A stretch of DNA of 5,824 nt from Pseudomonadota bacterium (lineage in GTDB: Bacteria; Pseudomonadota; Gammaproteobacteria; Pseudomonadales; Pseudohongiellaceae). Location: positions 1-5,824 of the forward strand of contig JADFOC010000198.1 in NCBI GenBank assembly GCA_022563075.1, read 5' to 3'. The notes under the pieces were generated by a model, which was given only the letters and a program-made list of their open reading frames with translations, made no database searches and was not told the DNA's origin. This document shows positions 1 through 5,824 of this stretch, one piece after another (positions within the stretch are counted from its first letter, which is position 1; every line of letters starts with the position of its first letter). Both the position numbers and the translations under genes were made by a program.

Positions 1-82
1 AACCCAGTTTCACCCGGATAATAGTCAGACACCGGGGTTGACTCTACTTAAGAATTTTCTGCAATCGGATGGGACGACTTAG
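1..82 (+). CDS. hisH: HisH C-terminus (imidazole glycerol phosphate synthase, glutaminase subunit), partial
   Basis: Reading from base 2, the last 26 codons give a peptide that begins TQFHPDNSQTPG and continues with LTLLKNFLQ; the stop TAG is at 80-82. This is the typical end of HisH: the QFHP motif with the catalytic His of the class I glutamine amidotransferase triad, then a GL-LLKNFL helix. HisH hydrolyses glutamine and passes ammonia through the HisF barrel to make imidazole glycerol phosphate and AICAR. The rest of the gene, including the nucleophilic Cys, lies left of the window. The stop codon directly abuts the hisA start at 83, as expected for a translationally coupled operon. One oddity is that the residue two after the His is Asp (codon 17-19), where the family has the catalytic Glu. 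The identification rests on a short stretch but is well supported by motif and position. Confidence 0.88.
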   Translation, partial: TQFHPDNSQTPGLTLLKNFLQSDGTT

Positions 83-829
83 ATGCTAGTCATTCCTGCC
101 ATCGATTTAAAAGACGGTCAGTGTGTGCGCTTGCGGCAGGGGCGCATGGAAGAAGCCACGGTGTTTTCCAACAATCCTGTGGAGATGGCCGGACATTGGC
201 TTAGTAAGGGTGCGAAGCGTTTGCACATCGTGGATTTGAATGGTGCCTTTGCCGGTACGCCAGTTAACGCTGAGATCGTTACTGCAATCGCTAAAGCTTA
301 TCCACGATTGCCGATTCAAATCGGCGGTGGTATTCGAACCCTGGACAGCATTAAATTTTACCTGGATGCTGGAGTCAGCTACGTGATCATCGGCACCCAG
401 GCGGTGAAGCAACCGGAGTTTGTGAAACAGGCCTGTGCCGTTTTTCCGGGGAAAGTAATCGTTGGTCTGGACGCCGTAGACGGCAAGGTAGCCACCGATG
501 GTTGGGCGGATGTGTCACAGTTGACGGCCATAGAATTAGCCAATAAGTTTTCCGACTATGGGGTGCAGGCGATTGTGTATACCGACATCTCCCGCGATGG
601 CATGATGCAAGGTATCAATCTGCAATCGACTGTGGCGCTTGCCCAGCAATCGTCCATTCCGATCATCGCCTCTGGCGGTATAGCGAAACTGGCTGACATC
701 GTGGATCTGAAGGCGGCGGCGAAGACGACAACCGGTGCGGGGATCATGGGAGCGATTACCGGGCGTGCGATATACGAAGGGAAACTGGATTTGAAAGAAG
801 CACAAAAATATTGTGATGGTGACGGATAA
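83..829 (+). CDS. hisA: HisA, ProFAR isomerase (1-(5-phosphoribosyl)-5-[(5-phosphoribosylamino)methylideneamino]imidazole-4-carboxamide isomerase)
   Basis: This 248-residue protein is full length for HisA and starts [12 protein letters not shown]. HisA catalyses the fourth step of histidine synthesis, an Amadori rearrangement of ProFAR to PRFAR in the cytoplasm. It is a (beta/alpha)8 barrel built from two half-barrels. The general base is Asp8 (in AIDLKDG) and the general acid is Asp130 (in VGLDAVDG). The two phosphate-binding loops are visible as GGGIR at 81-85 and ASGGI at 196-200, and TDISRDG at 168-173 is the conserved strand-6 segment. The ATG at 83 follows the hisH stop without a gap; GGGA at about 71-74 is a modest ribosome-binding site, so coupling to hisH translation is likely. 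The paralogue hisF lies two bases downstream. HisA is told apart from HisF by length, by the AIDL start and by gene order. Nothing in it looks damaged. Confidence 0.97.
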   Translation: MLVIPAIDLKDGQCVRLRQGRMEEATVFSNNPVEMAGHWLSKGAKRLHIVDLNGAFAGTPVNAEIVTAIAKAYPRLPIQIGGGIRTLDSIKFYLDAGVSYVIIGTQAVKQPEFVKQACAVFPGKVIVGLDAVDGKVATDGWADVSQLTAIELANKFSDYGVQAIVYTDISRDGMMQGINLQSTVALAQQSSIPIIASGGIAKLADIVDLKAAAKTTTGAGIMGAITGRAIYEGKLDLKEAQKYCDGDG

Positions 830-831
830 GA

Positions 832-1605
832 ATGGCACTGGCGACACGCATTATCCCCTGCCTCGATTGCGATAATGGTCGCGTGGTGAAGGGTGTCAAG
901 TTCGTCGACATTCGCGACGCCGGCGACCCGGTGGAGGTGGCAAAGCGATACTGCGATGCCGGCGCCGATGAGATTATCTTTCTTGATATCACCGCCAGTC
1001 ATGAAGGCAGAGCTACTACCGTTGCCACAGTAGAAGCCATCGCCGCTCAGGTGTTCATTCCGTTAACGGTAGGTGGTGGCATCCGCACGCTGGAAGATAT
1101 ACGCACCATGTTGAATGCCGGTGCCGACAAGGTGGCGATCAATACCGCCGCGGTAAACAATCCCGAGTTTGTACGCGAGGCGGCGGAACGATTTGGTTCG
1201 CAATGTATCGTTGTGGCCGTGGATGCCAAACAGGTTTCTACGCAGGGCGAACCACTCAAATGGGAGATCTTTACTCACGGCGGTCGCAAGCCAACCGGCA
1301 TCGATTGCATCGAATGGGTAAAGCGCATGGTGGACTACGGCGCCGGCGAAATCCTGTTAACCAGCATGGACCGCGATGGCACCAAGATAGGATTCGACCT
1401 GGCACTTAATAAAACTGTGAGTAACGCGGTGCGAGTGCCAATTATTGCGTCCGGTGGCGTGGGTAATCTGCAACATCTGGTCGATGGTGTGCTGGAAGGT
1501 GAAGCGGATGCCGTCTTGGCTGCTAGTATCTTTCACTTTCAGGAGTACTCGATTCAAGAGGCCAAACAGTATATGGCTGAGAAAGGAATCGAAGTACGTC
1601 GCTAG
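832..1605 (+). CDS. hisF: HisF, imidazole glycerol phosphate synthase cyclase subunit
   Basis: This 257-residue protein has the usual length for bacterial HisF. It joins ammonia from HisH to PRFAR and cyclises it, giving imidazole glycerol phosphate for histidine and AICAR for purine synthesis. The start [20 protein letters not shown] is diagnostic. Catalytic aspartates are Asp12 and Asp131 (AVDAKQ), matching Asp11 and Asp130 of the Thermotoga enzyme. The ring of charged residues at the ammonia gate appears conserved as Arg6, Glu47, Lys100 and Glu173. Phosphate-binding loops are GGGIR at 81-85 and ASGGV at 206-210. The ATG at 832 lies two bases after the hisA TAA, so translation is probably coupled. 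The gene ends with TAG at 1603-1605, and no convincing terminator follows at once. All visible key residues are present, so the enzyme should be active if a functional HisH is supplied. Confidence 0.97.
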   Translation: MALATRIIPCLDCDNGRVVKGVKFVDIRDAGDPVEVAKRYCDAGADEIIFLDITASHEGRATTVATVEAIAAQVFIPLTVGGGIRTLEDIRTMLNAGADKVAINTAAVNNPEFVREAAERFGSQCIVVAVDAKQVSTQGEPLKWEIFTHGGRKPTGIDCIEWVKRMVDYGAGEILLTSMDRDGTKIGFDLALNKTVSNAVRVPIIASGGVGNLQHLVDGVLEGEADAVLAASIFHFQEYSIQEAKQYMAEKGIEVRR

Positions 1606-2089
1606 AGACAATCCAGATTAAAATTTCACCAAATCCACTTCTCCGACTAGGCTAATGTCATGCATTAAATTGAATCGGCCAGAAGGACTCGGTCGATGTA
1701 AAATGCACGAAGGTCGGGAAACTGACGAGACAATTGGTAGCAGAGGACTGGTATCTTGTTCCCACTAGAGGAAGTCATCGTCGATTGAGACATCCCACCA
1801 AGATAAGTACGGTTGCTGTCGCTGAGTAACGAGATTGTACGCAAGCTCTGTCCGTGTGCCGCCGAACTTCTGGCCTCACCTGATTGTCAAAGCATGCGAC
1901 AGTCCACGTCGTAAGTTGTGGTTTTTATCGATGAGAACCAGATCAATATTGGTTGGTGCAGATGCACTGTGTTTATTTCATGCAGGAAAACCACCAAGCA
2001 GAAAGTACTAACTCTATAAATTCAACGCGAATTAGCAGGCGCCAGGAGAGAAGGCCTCTGAGTGTACTACCAAGAGTGGGCTATATGGC
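1606..2089. other. Convergent intergenic gap between hisF and ctp, no supported gene
   Basis: These 484 bases separate two genes that converge. GC over 1621-1980 is about 47% by hand count, lower than the 53% counted in gpmI. No reading frame has both a good start with ribosome-binding site and a recognisable product. Two frames are more open than expected. A minus-strand frame from 1977 to 1618 has only two internal stops (1876-1878 and 1765-1767). A plus-strand frame from 1655 to 2011 has stops at 1766-1768 and 1823-1825 and then 61 open codons. I recognise no family in either. The gap could be a decayed gene, an old insertion remnant or ordinary spacer. In Pseudomonas relatives a divergent polysaccharide deacetylase gene is often found near here, but I see no trace of its motifs. 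Confidence 0.6.
1904..1926 (+). terminator. Weak candidate Rho-independent terminator
   Basis: CCACG at 1904-1908 can pair with TGTGG at 1917-1921 (four Watson-Crick pairs and one G-T) around an 8-base loop, followed by five T at 1922-1926. The orientation would suit the his operon, but the stem is short and the site lies 300 bases after hisF. It could equally be chance. I found no better hairpin with a T tract in the gap for either converging gene. Confidence 0.2.
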
Positions 2090-3430
2090 TTAGTTGGTAG
2101 AACGCTGCGCGAACGACCCGGCAGTACTTACCGGTTGCGGTGGTTTGAACGCATTAATTCCTTTCAACACATTCAACGCCTGGTTAAGCGGGTAGTCGTT
2201 TACCAACACTTCTTCGGCGGAGATCAACGCTCGAGCTATTGCATCGGTCTGTGCTGCTTCGCCGTTGCCATTTTGCAGGTGTCCCTCGAGATCAGCTTCA
2301 TTGTATTGGGCAACATTTCTTGAACGTCGAGTTACGAATGCTTCGCTGACAACGATATCCGGGTCGATGCCCTGTGCCTGAATTGAGCGACCGCTTGGTG
2401 TGTAGTAAAGCGATGTGGTGAGCTTGATGGCGCGATTATCGGCCAGTGGTAATACGGTTTGTACCGAGCCCTTGCCGAAACTGCGGGTACCCATGATGAT
2501 GGCGCGGCCATGATCCTGTAGTGCGCCGGCTACAATTTCAGAGGCCGAGGCTGAGCCGTTATTGATCAGTACCACCAGAGGTATGTCGCCGGCCACATTT
2601 TTACGGGTGGCGGAAAATTCCATATCGGTCCGTTCCAGCCGGCCCTTGGTAGAGACGATGAGGCCTTCGCTGATGAAGGAATCAACTACGGCGACCGAGG
2701 CCTGCAATACTCCGCCGGGATTATTGCGCAGGTCTAACACCATGCCCTTAAGGTCTTTATTTTCTGCATAGAGTTCTTCGATTTCGTGTTCCAGTTCAGT
2801 GCCGGTGTTGACGCGGAACTGCGAGATGCGAATGTAGGCATATCCCGGCTCCAGAATGCGACTGCGAACACTGGTGATAGCAATTACTTCTCGCACGATA
2901 GTTAGATCGAACGGTTCCTGACCTTCCCGAGCGATGGTAATGGTTACTTCCGAGCCGGGCTCGCCGCGCATCATTTGAGCCGCTTCATCGGGTAACATCT
3001 CACGCAGTGGCTTGTTGTCTATTTGAATGATGAGATCGCCGGATTTAATCCCAGCCCGATCAGCGGGTGTGTCATCGATCGGGCTGATGACTTTGATGTA
3101 GCCGTTTTCTCTACCTACCTCGATTCCCAAGCCACCGAACTCACCGGTAGTGTTTTCCTGCAGAGTGTCGTAGTCGTTGCCAGCCATGTAAGAGGAATGC
3201 GGGTCCAGTCCGGCCAGCATGCCGCGGATGGCATTTTCCAATAGCGTACGGTCATCGATTTCTTCCACGTAAGACATGCGAATCCGATTCAGCGCTTCGG
3301 TGAACATCCTCACTTCTTCCAGGGGCAGCGGTGCCTTTTCCTGTTGTGCACTAGCGCTGAACGATGCAGACACGGCGCCAGTGAGAACCAGCATCAGCAG
3401 GCTGCGATGTATACGTCGGGGAAAAATCAT
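2090..3430 (-). CDS. ctpA: C-terminal processing peptidase, S41 family (CtpA type)
   Basis: This is a 446-residue exported serine protease. Family members cut proteins near their C-terminus in the periplasm; in Pseudomonas the CtpA type degrades cell-wall hydrolases. A signal peptide is visible: the basic start MIFPRRIHRS, a hydrophobic stretch, and likely cleavage near residue 28 (ASA before QQ). An N-terminal helical region carries DPHSSYM near residue 80. The PDZ domain follows, roughly 95-180, with GGLGIEV and the ligand-loop region AGIKSGD. The peptidase domain holds LRNNPGG at 235-240, the catalytic Ser295 in NGSASASEI, Lys320 in FGKG and Gln324, with the 25 and 4 residue spacing expected for the Ser-Lys-Gln triad. 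The start ATG at 3430 has AGGA at 3438-3441, 7 bases upstream. It lies downstream of envC with a 165-base spacer, so it may have its own promoter. It is complete and apparently active. Confidence 0.95.
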   Translation of the reverse strand: MIFPRRIHRSLLMLVLTGAVSASFSASAQQEKAPLPLEEVRMFTEALNRIRMSYVEEIDDRTLLENAIRGMLAGLDPHSSYMAGNDYDTLQENTTGEFGGLGIEVGRENGYIKVISPIDDTPADRAGIKSGDLIIQIDNKPLREMLPDEAAQMMRGEPGSEVTITIAREGQEPFDLTIVREVIAITSVRSRILEPGYAYIRISQFRVNTGTELEHEIEELYAENKDLKGMVLDLRNNPGGVLQASVAVVDSFISEGLIVSTKGRLERTDMEFSATRKNVAGDIPLVVLINNGSASASEIVAGALQDHGRAIIMGTRSFGKGSVQTVLPLADNRAIKLTTSLYYTPSGRSIQAQGIDPDIVVSEAFVTRRSRNVAQYNEADLEGHLQNGNGEAAQTDAIARALISAEEVLVNDYPLNQALNVLKGINAFKPPQPVSTAGSFAQRSTN

Positions 3431-3524
3431 AATTAAATCCTGAGTTTGATTTCTGCGCTTGGTTTTAGCAACGACCCTATAGTTTCAGTTTATACGGAAA
3501 TAGGCAAATTTGTTCAGAGCTTTG

Positions 3525-3553
3525 TTAATACCTATAAGAGCCCGATTCAGCAA
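3525..3553 (-). promoter_or_regulatory. Candidate sigma-70 promoter for ctp
   Basis: Read on the minus strand, TTGCTG (3548-3553) is followed after exactly 17 bases by TATTAA (3525-3530). This gives three of six and four of six matches to the sigma-70 consensus with ideal spacing. It lies in the AT-rich 165-base spacer between the envC stop (3596) and the ctp start (3430), about 95 bases upstream of the start codon. It would let ctp be expressed apart from gpmI-envC. The evidence is sequence likeness only. Confidence 0.35.
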
Positions 3554-3595
3554 GAAAAATTCCGATCGCTCGTGATTTAAAATTAATGACTATTT

Positions 3596-4753
3596 TCAGT
3601 TACTTAGCCAATGCAATGGGTCTTGCGCCGCACCGTGATGCCGTATTTCGAAGTATAGCCCAGGCGTATTGCGGTCTGACCCGCTGCCGGAGGTTGCCAG
3701 GATATCCCCGGCATCGACCCAGTCCCCCGCGGCTTTCGCCAGTCCCTGGTTGGCGCCATACAGACTCATGTAGCCATCGCCATGATCCACGATAACCAGC
3801 AGGCCGGAACCTCTAAGCCAATTCGAAAACACCACGCGGCCAGCGTGCACTGCCTGTACCGGCGTGCCTGCGCTAACACCGATGGTAATGCCTTGCCGGG
3901 TGAGATTGCCGTCGCCATAACGGGAGCCGAAGTGACTGACAATGGCCCCAGCGGCAGGCAAAGCCAGCTTGCCGCGTTGTTGCACGAATGACGTTAAGGC
4001 CACCGAGGCGGGAGTGCGCTCGATGGCTCGATTGATCTGTTCGATAAGCTGTTGCAGTTCAGCCTGATTGATCTCCAGTTGTTCCAATTCCGAGCCGCGC
4101 GCAGTGATGCTGGCGTTGAGTACGACGATGGCTCTTTCTCTTTCCGCTCGGGCCGTATTCAGAGCCAGCATTTGCCGGTTCAATTTGGTTTGTTGCGTAG
4201 ACAGTTGGCTAGCTGTGGACGTCAGTTCACTATTTACCTTGGCGATGTCATCCAGGGTGGTTTGAAACACTTCGATCTTTTCGATCTGGGATGCGGAAAA
4301 TAGCCGGTAGTAATGCAGCATGCGGGCGCTGTGGGAAATGTCTTGCTGATTTAACAGCAGTCTTAGCATGCTTTGCTCGCCAGTCATGTAGGCGGCGCGA
4401 ATCGTCTGGGCCAAGGCATCGCTCTGTTGTGTTTTAGCCGCTTGCAGTTGTGTACTCCTGATTCGAAGCGAGTCCATTGCAGATTCGGTTTCACCCAGTG
4501 ACATTCGAGTCGCGGCAACAGCCTGATCGACTCTGACGATTGCCATTTCAGCCTGGTGCAGGTTTTGTTCCTGCGTGGAGTGGCGGTCGTTGGCTTCTCG
4601 CAGCCAGGATTGAATCTCGACGATGGCGGTACTGACGGCATCCAATTCTTGCTGCGGCTTTCTATTGTTGTCTGCCGCGAATACATCCGCTTGAGCCAAC
4701 AATGCCAGCGACACTTGCAGTAAAATAATTAATGATTTGGAAAAGGGATGCAT
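3596..4753 (-). CDS. envC: EnvC-type murein hydrolase activator with coiled coil and degenerate LytM (M23) domain
   Basis: From the ATG at 4753 the product has 385 residues. EnvC is a periplasmic divisome protein that binds FtsEX and activates the amidases AmiA and AmiB to split septal peptidoglycan. A signal peptide spans about residues 1-27 (MHPFSKSLII, a hydrophobic core, and AFAA-like cleavage in DVFAADNN). Long Gln- and Glu-rich coiled-coil stretches cover roughly 30-120 and 155-245. The LytM domain runs from about 262 to the end (LPAAGAIVSHFGSRYGDGN onward, closing with LYFEIR-HG and HWLSN). The zinc and catalytic residues of active M23 enzymes are lost: the HxGxD motif reads RQGIT, YAH reads YGA, and HLHFE reads GLYFE. 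This loss is typical of EnvC and points to an activator, not an enzyme. An upstream in-frame ATG at 4813 would overlap gpmI and place 20 residues before the signal peptide, so 4753 is preferred. gpmI ends 22 bases upstream, which suggests an operon. Confidence 0.93.
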   Translation of the reverse strand: MHPFSKSLIILLQVSLALLAQADVFAADNNRKPQQELDAVSTAIVEIQSWLREANDRHSTQEQNLHQAEMAIVRVDQAVAATRMSLGETESAMDSLRIRSTQLQAAKTQQSDALAQTIRAAYMTGEQSMLRLLLNQQDISHSARMLHYYRLFSASQIEKIEVFQTTLDDIAKVNSELTSTASQLSTQQTKLNRQMLALNTARAERERAIVVLNASITARGSELEQLEINQAELQQLIEQINRAIERTPASVALTSFVQQRGKLALPAAGAIVSHFGSRYGDGNLTRQGITIGVSAGTPVQAVHAGRVVFSNWLRGSGLLVIVDHGDGYMSLYGANQGLAKAAGDWVDAGDILATSGSGSDRNTPGLYFEIRHHGAAQDPLHWLSN

Positions 4754-4759
4754 CTGTGG

Positions 4760-4764
4760 CACCT
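4760..4764 (-). promoter_or_regulatory. Ribosome-binding site that sets the envC start
   Basis: On the minus strand AGGTG lies 6 bases before the ATG at 4753-4751, inside the short gpmI-envC spacer. Together with the signal peptide that begins at this Met, it supports 4753 over the upstream ATG at 4813. Confidence 0.7.
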
Positions 4765-4775
4765 GGCACGTCTTG

Positions 4776-5342
4776 CTAAACTTGCTTAGCTTCCTGGAGA
4801 GTATCGTTAGCATTACGGGACAACACCTCGCCGGTCATCTCGTTCGGAATGGGAATGTCTAATAGCGCGAGCAGTGTGGGTGCAATATCAGATAAGCTGC
4901 CACCGCTGACAAGCTGTAAGTCGGAGGTGCCGACGTATATCAGCGGTACCGGGCCGTTGGTGTGGGAGGTTAGTGGCTGATTGGTTTCCGGGTCCAACAT
5001 CTGTTCCACATTGCCATGATCGGCCGTGATTAAGAGCTCACTGTTAGTCTCTGCTATGGCTTCGACAATGCGGCCAAGACACAGGTCCACAGCCTCTACC
5101 GCTTTTACTGCGGCGTCGAAGTTGCCGGTGTGTCCCACCATATCGGCATTGGCATAATTGCAGATAATAACGTCGTACTTACCCGAGTGAATCGCATCTA
5201 CTAATTTGTCGGTGACTTCGAAGGCAGACATCTCCGGTTTCAGGTCATAGGTCTTAACCTGCGGCGAAGGGATCAGGATACGGTCTTCGCCGGCGAAGGG
5301 TTCTTCACGGCCGCCATTAAAGAAGAAGGTACGCAGGCTCAA
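4776..5342 (-). pseudogene. gpmI: 2,3-bisphosphoglycerate-independent phosphoglycerate mutase, C-terminal third only (5' end lost at IS junction)
   Basis: About 184 residues of true GpmI sequence remain, against roughly 510 in the full enzyme. GpmI interconverts 3- and 2-phosphoglycerate in glycolysis using two manganese ions and a phosphoserine. The fragment starts at TFFFNGG and keeps the C-terminal metal ligands: Asp and His in ADMVGHTG, Asp-His in TADHGN, and His in SHTNGP. The family end [11 protein letters not shown] and EMTGEVL is intact, with stop TAG at 4776-4778. The N-terminal part, with the phosphorylated Ser and the inserted phosphotransferase domain, is absent. The first four codons of the open frame (TTG at 5342-5340 to 5331) belong to the IS and not to gpmI, and a TAA sits just before them. 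The fragment as given cannot be active. It is either a truly disrupted gene or an intact gene cut by a wrong assembly join. It was probably the first gene of a gpmI-envC operon. Confidence 0.9.
5310..5336. other. Novel junction between gpmI and IS3-family orfA
   Basis: Leftward reading gives gpmI (FFFNGG on the minus strand, codons 5310-5327). Rightward reading of the same bases gives AAIKEEGT, which fits the segment before the helix-turn-helix of IS3-family OrfA proteins. The two homologies therefore overlap over about 21 bases (5310-5330), and the exact breakpoint cannot be fixed. No terminal inverted repeat of an IS and no target duplication is seen here. Confidence 0.75.
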
Positions 5343-5546
5343 TTATCCAGCCGGTTTAATGTTCACTCCAATATGATTGCCAAATGGAAACGTGAGGCTC
5401 TTGAAGGTATAAAGGAATCTTTTGCCAAAGGCGCGAAATCCAAGAGTATACCTGAAGAGAAGCAAATTAAAACTCTTCAGGCTAAAATCGGTGAACTTGT
5501 GGTGGAACGTGATTTTTTATCCAATGCCTTCGAGGGGTTGAAATAA
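5313..5546 (+). pseudogene. IS3-family transposase OrfA, C-terminal part
   Basis: The frame ending in TAA at 5544-5546 gives about 77 residues of OrfA. The visible part holds most of a helix-turn-helix ([20 protein letters not shown]), which in the family binds the IS ends. A leucine-zipper-like coiled coil follows (IKTLQAKIGELVVERDFL), used for multimerisation. Family OrfA proteins are usually around 90-100 residues, so about 20-25 N-terminal residues, together with the start codon and promoter, are missing at the gpmI junction. The upstream frame stays open into gpmI antisense sequence by chance. A U UUU UUA heptamer in the Asp-Phe-Leu codons could shift ribosomes into orfB. The 5' loss makes this copy non-functional unless the join is an assembly error. 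Confidence 0.85.
5513..5519 (+). promoter_or_regulatory. Candidate -1 programmed frameshift heptamer T TTT TTA
   Basis: In the orfA frame the codons GAT TTT TTA give T TTT TTA, a canonical X XXY YYZ slippery heptamer. The -1 frame is the orfB frame, and it is open from 5513, just after a TGA at 5510-5512, through to the end of the window. A slip here would fuse OrfA to OrfB about 16 codons before the orfB ATG. Frameshifting of this kind is known for IS3 elements, most often at A AAA AAG. I did not find a clear downstream stem-loop, so this remains a candidate. Confidence 0.4.
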
Positions 5547-5549
5547 CTC

Positions 5550-5554
5550 GGAGG
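5550..5554 (+). promoter_or_regulatory. Strong ribosome-binding site of orfB
   Basis: GGAGG lies 6 bases before the ATG at 5561 and 3 bases after the orfA stop. It supports separate or coupled initiation of OrfB. In IS3 elements, such an internal Shine-Dalgarno site can also stimulate an upstream -1 frameshift, though here it lies about 30 bases past the heptamer, farther than is usual. Confidence 0.7.
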
Positions 5555-5560
5555 CGAAAA

Positions 5561-5824
5561 ATGGTCAAAATGGAACAAAGAATAGTAAGTATATCCCGAC
5601 AGTGTGAATTACTGGATGTATCCCGAACTGGGCTATATTATACCGCAAAGCCGGTTAATTCAGAAGAACTAAAACTGATGGAGATAATCGACAAACAATA
5701 CCTTAAAACCCCCTGGTATGGCTCCAGACAGCTTGTCAGACATTTAAAACGTGATGGCTATTCAATTGGCCGGAAACGCATGCGCCGGTTAATGAAAAAT
5801 ATGGGAATTCAGTCCATAGCACCT
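5561..5824 (+). CDS. IS3-family transposase OrfB, N-terminal 88 residues (runs off the window)
   Basis: The frame from the ATG at 5561 stays open to the last base, giving 88 residues. OrfB is the catalytic subunit; with OrfA it forms the OrfAB transposase that moves the element by a copy-out circle route. The start has the family pattern RIVSISRQCELLDVSRTGLYY, a region found before the HTH_21 domain. The HTH_21 domain follows at roughly residues 45-85, with PWYGSRQLVRHLKRDGYSIG and RKRMRRLMKNMGI. The DDE integrase core (rve) would follow past the window, so its integrity cannot be judged. The start at 5561 is chosen for its GGAGG site and because it follows the orfA stop by 14 bases. The frame is also open upstream to 5513, allowing an OrfAB fusion. 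No stop or frameshift is seen in this part. Confidence 0.92.
   Translation, partial: MVKMEQRIVSISRQCELLDVSRTGLYYTAKPVNSEELKLMEIIDKQYLKTPWYGSRQLVRHLKRDGYSIGRKRMRRLMKNMGIQSIAP

Larger units (their letters stand above)
5313..5824 (+). mobile_element. IS3-family insertion sequence, internal part (left end missing, right end beyond window)
   Basis: The segment carries a 5'-truncated orfA and the start of orfB in the order and frame relation of the IS3 family (orfB in the -1 frame relative to orfA). GC is about 41% over 5341-5820 by hand count, against about 53% in the preceding 300 bases, which supports a foreign origin. The left inverted repeat and the first part of orfA are absent at the gpmI junction, and the DDE catalytic part of orfB lies beyond the window. 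The type of OrfA (LQAKIGEL-VERDFL) and OrfB (PWYGSRQL, RKRMRRLM) suggests the IS3 subgroup. I cannot name the element. Confidence 0.88.

Noticed and set aside
1..21. Alternative end of the upstream gene in frame 1 (stop TAA at 19-21)
   Set aside because: Frame 2 over the same bases gives the clear HisH end with QFHP and LLKNFL and a stop that abuts hisA, so frame 1 is not coding.
556..1002. Long minus-strand open frames opposite hisA and hisF
   Set aside because: They lie fully antisense to two well-supported enzymes, span the hisA-hisF boundary and show no protein-like motifs; they are shadows of the coding strand.
1655..1768. Small plus-strand frame of 37 codons beginning with ATG at 1655
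   Set aside because: It has no convincing ribosome-binding site and no family I can recognise, and such a length is expected by chance in a 484-base gap.
1606..2089. Group II intron, CRISPR array, attC site or DGR template in the gap
   Set aside because: I looked for a domain V hairpin, regular direct repeats, attC core sites and a template/variable repeat pair, and found none.
2078..2110. A stretch like a tRNA 5' half (TATGGCTTAGTTGGTAGAACGC resembles a D-arm)
   Set aside because: The D-stem does not pair properly, no anticodon stem or T-arm (GGTTCGA) follows at the right distance, and the right part encodes the C-terminus of the ctp product. It is a chance likeness, or at most a relic.
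4754..4813. Longer envC start at the ATG at 4813
   Set aside because: It would overlap gpmI by 38 bases and place 20 extra residues before a clean signal peptide. The ATG at 4753 has a good AGGTG ribosome-binding site at the right distance.

Overview
The window reads as a piece of a gammaproteobacterial chromosome. The end of a histidine operon (hisH-hisA-hisF) runs rightward. It meets, tail to tail, a leftward cluster of gpmI, envC and a C-terminal processing protease (ctp). I recall this order of his genes followed by ctp, envC-like and gpmI genes from Pseudomonas and related marine gammaproteobacteria. I cannot name a genus from the sequence alone.

Layout. Positions 1-82 hold the last 26 codons of hisH; hisA (83-829) and hisF (832-1605) follow almost without spacing, so the three are surely one transcript. 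HisH and HisF form imidazole glycerol phosphate synthase, and HisA makes its substrate PRFAR. Positions 1606-2089 are a 484-base convergent gap with no gene I can support. On the minus strand come ctp (2090-3430, periplasmic S41 protease), a 165-base spacer with a candidate promoter, envC (3596-4753, murein hydrolase activator with a degenerate LytM domain) and the C-terminal third of gpmI (from 4776 upward). EnvC and Ctp both act in the envelope on cell-wall turnover; gpmI is glycolytic.

The right edge is the anomaly. At about 5310-5336 the gpmI reading frame stops in mid-gene and a plus-strand IS3-family element begins in mid-orfA. Both genes lose their N-terminal parts at the same place, and no IS end is visible. 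GC content, counted by hand, falls from about 53% (5041-5340) to about 41% (5341-5820). The roughly 21 bases around the join make sense in both genes, which suggests either recombination at microhomology or a false assembly join at a multicopy IS. The IS continues through orfB to the end of the window.

I found no CRISPR array, RNA gene, defence system or new gene system. The points most worth a second look are the gpmI/IS junction, a U UUU UUA slippery heptamer placed to join orfA to orfB, an Asp in place of the catalytic Glu of HisH, and the unexplained gap between hisF and ctp.
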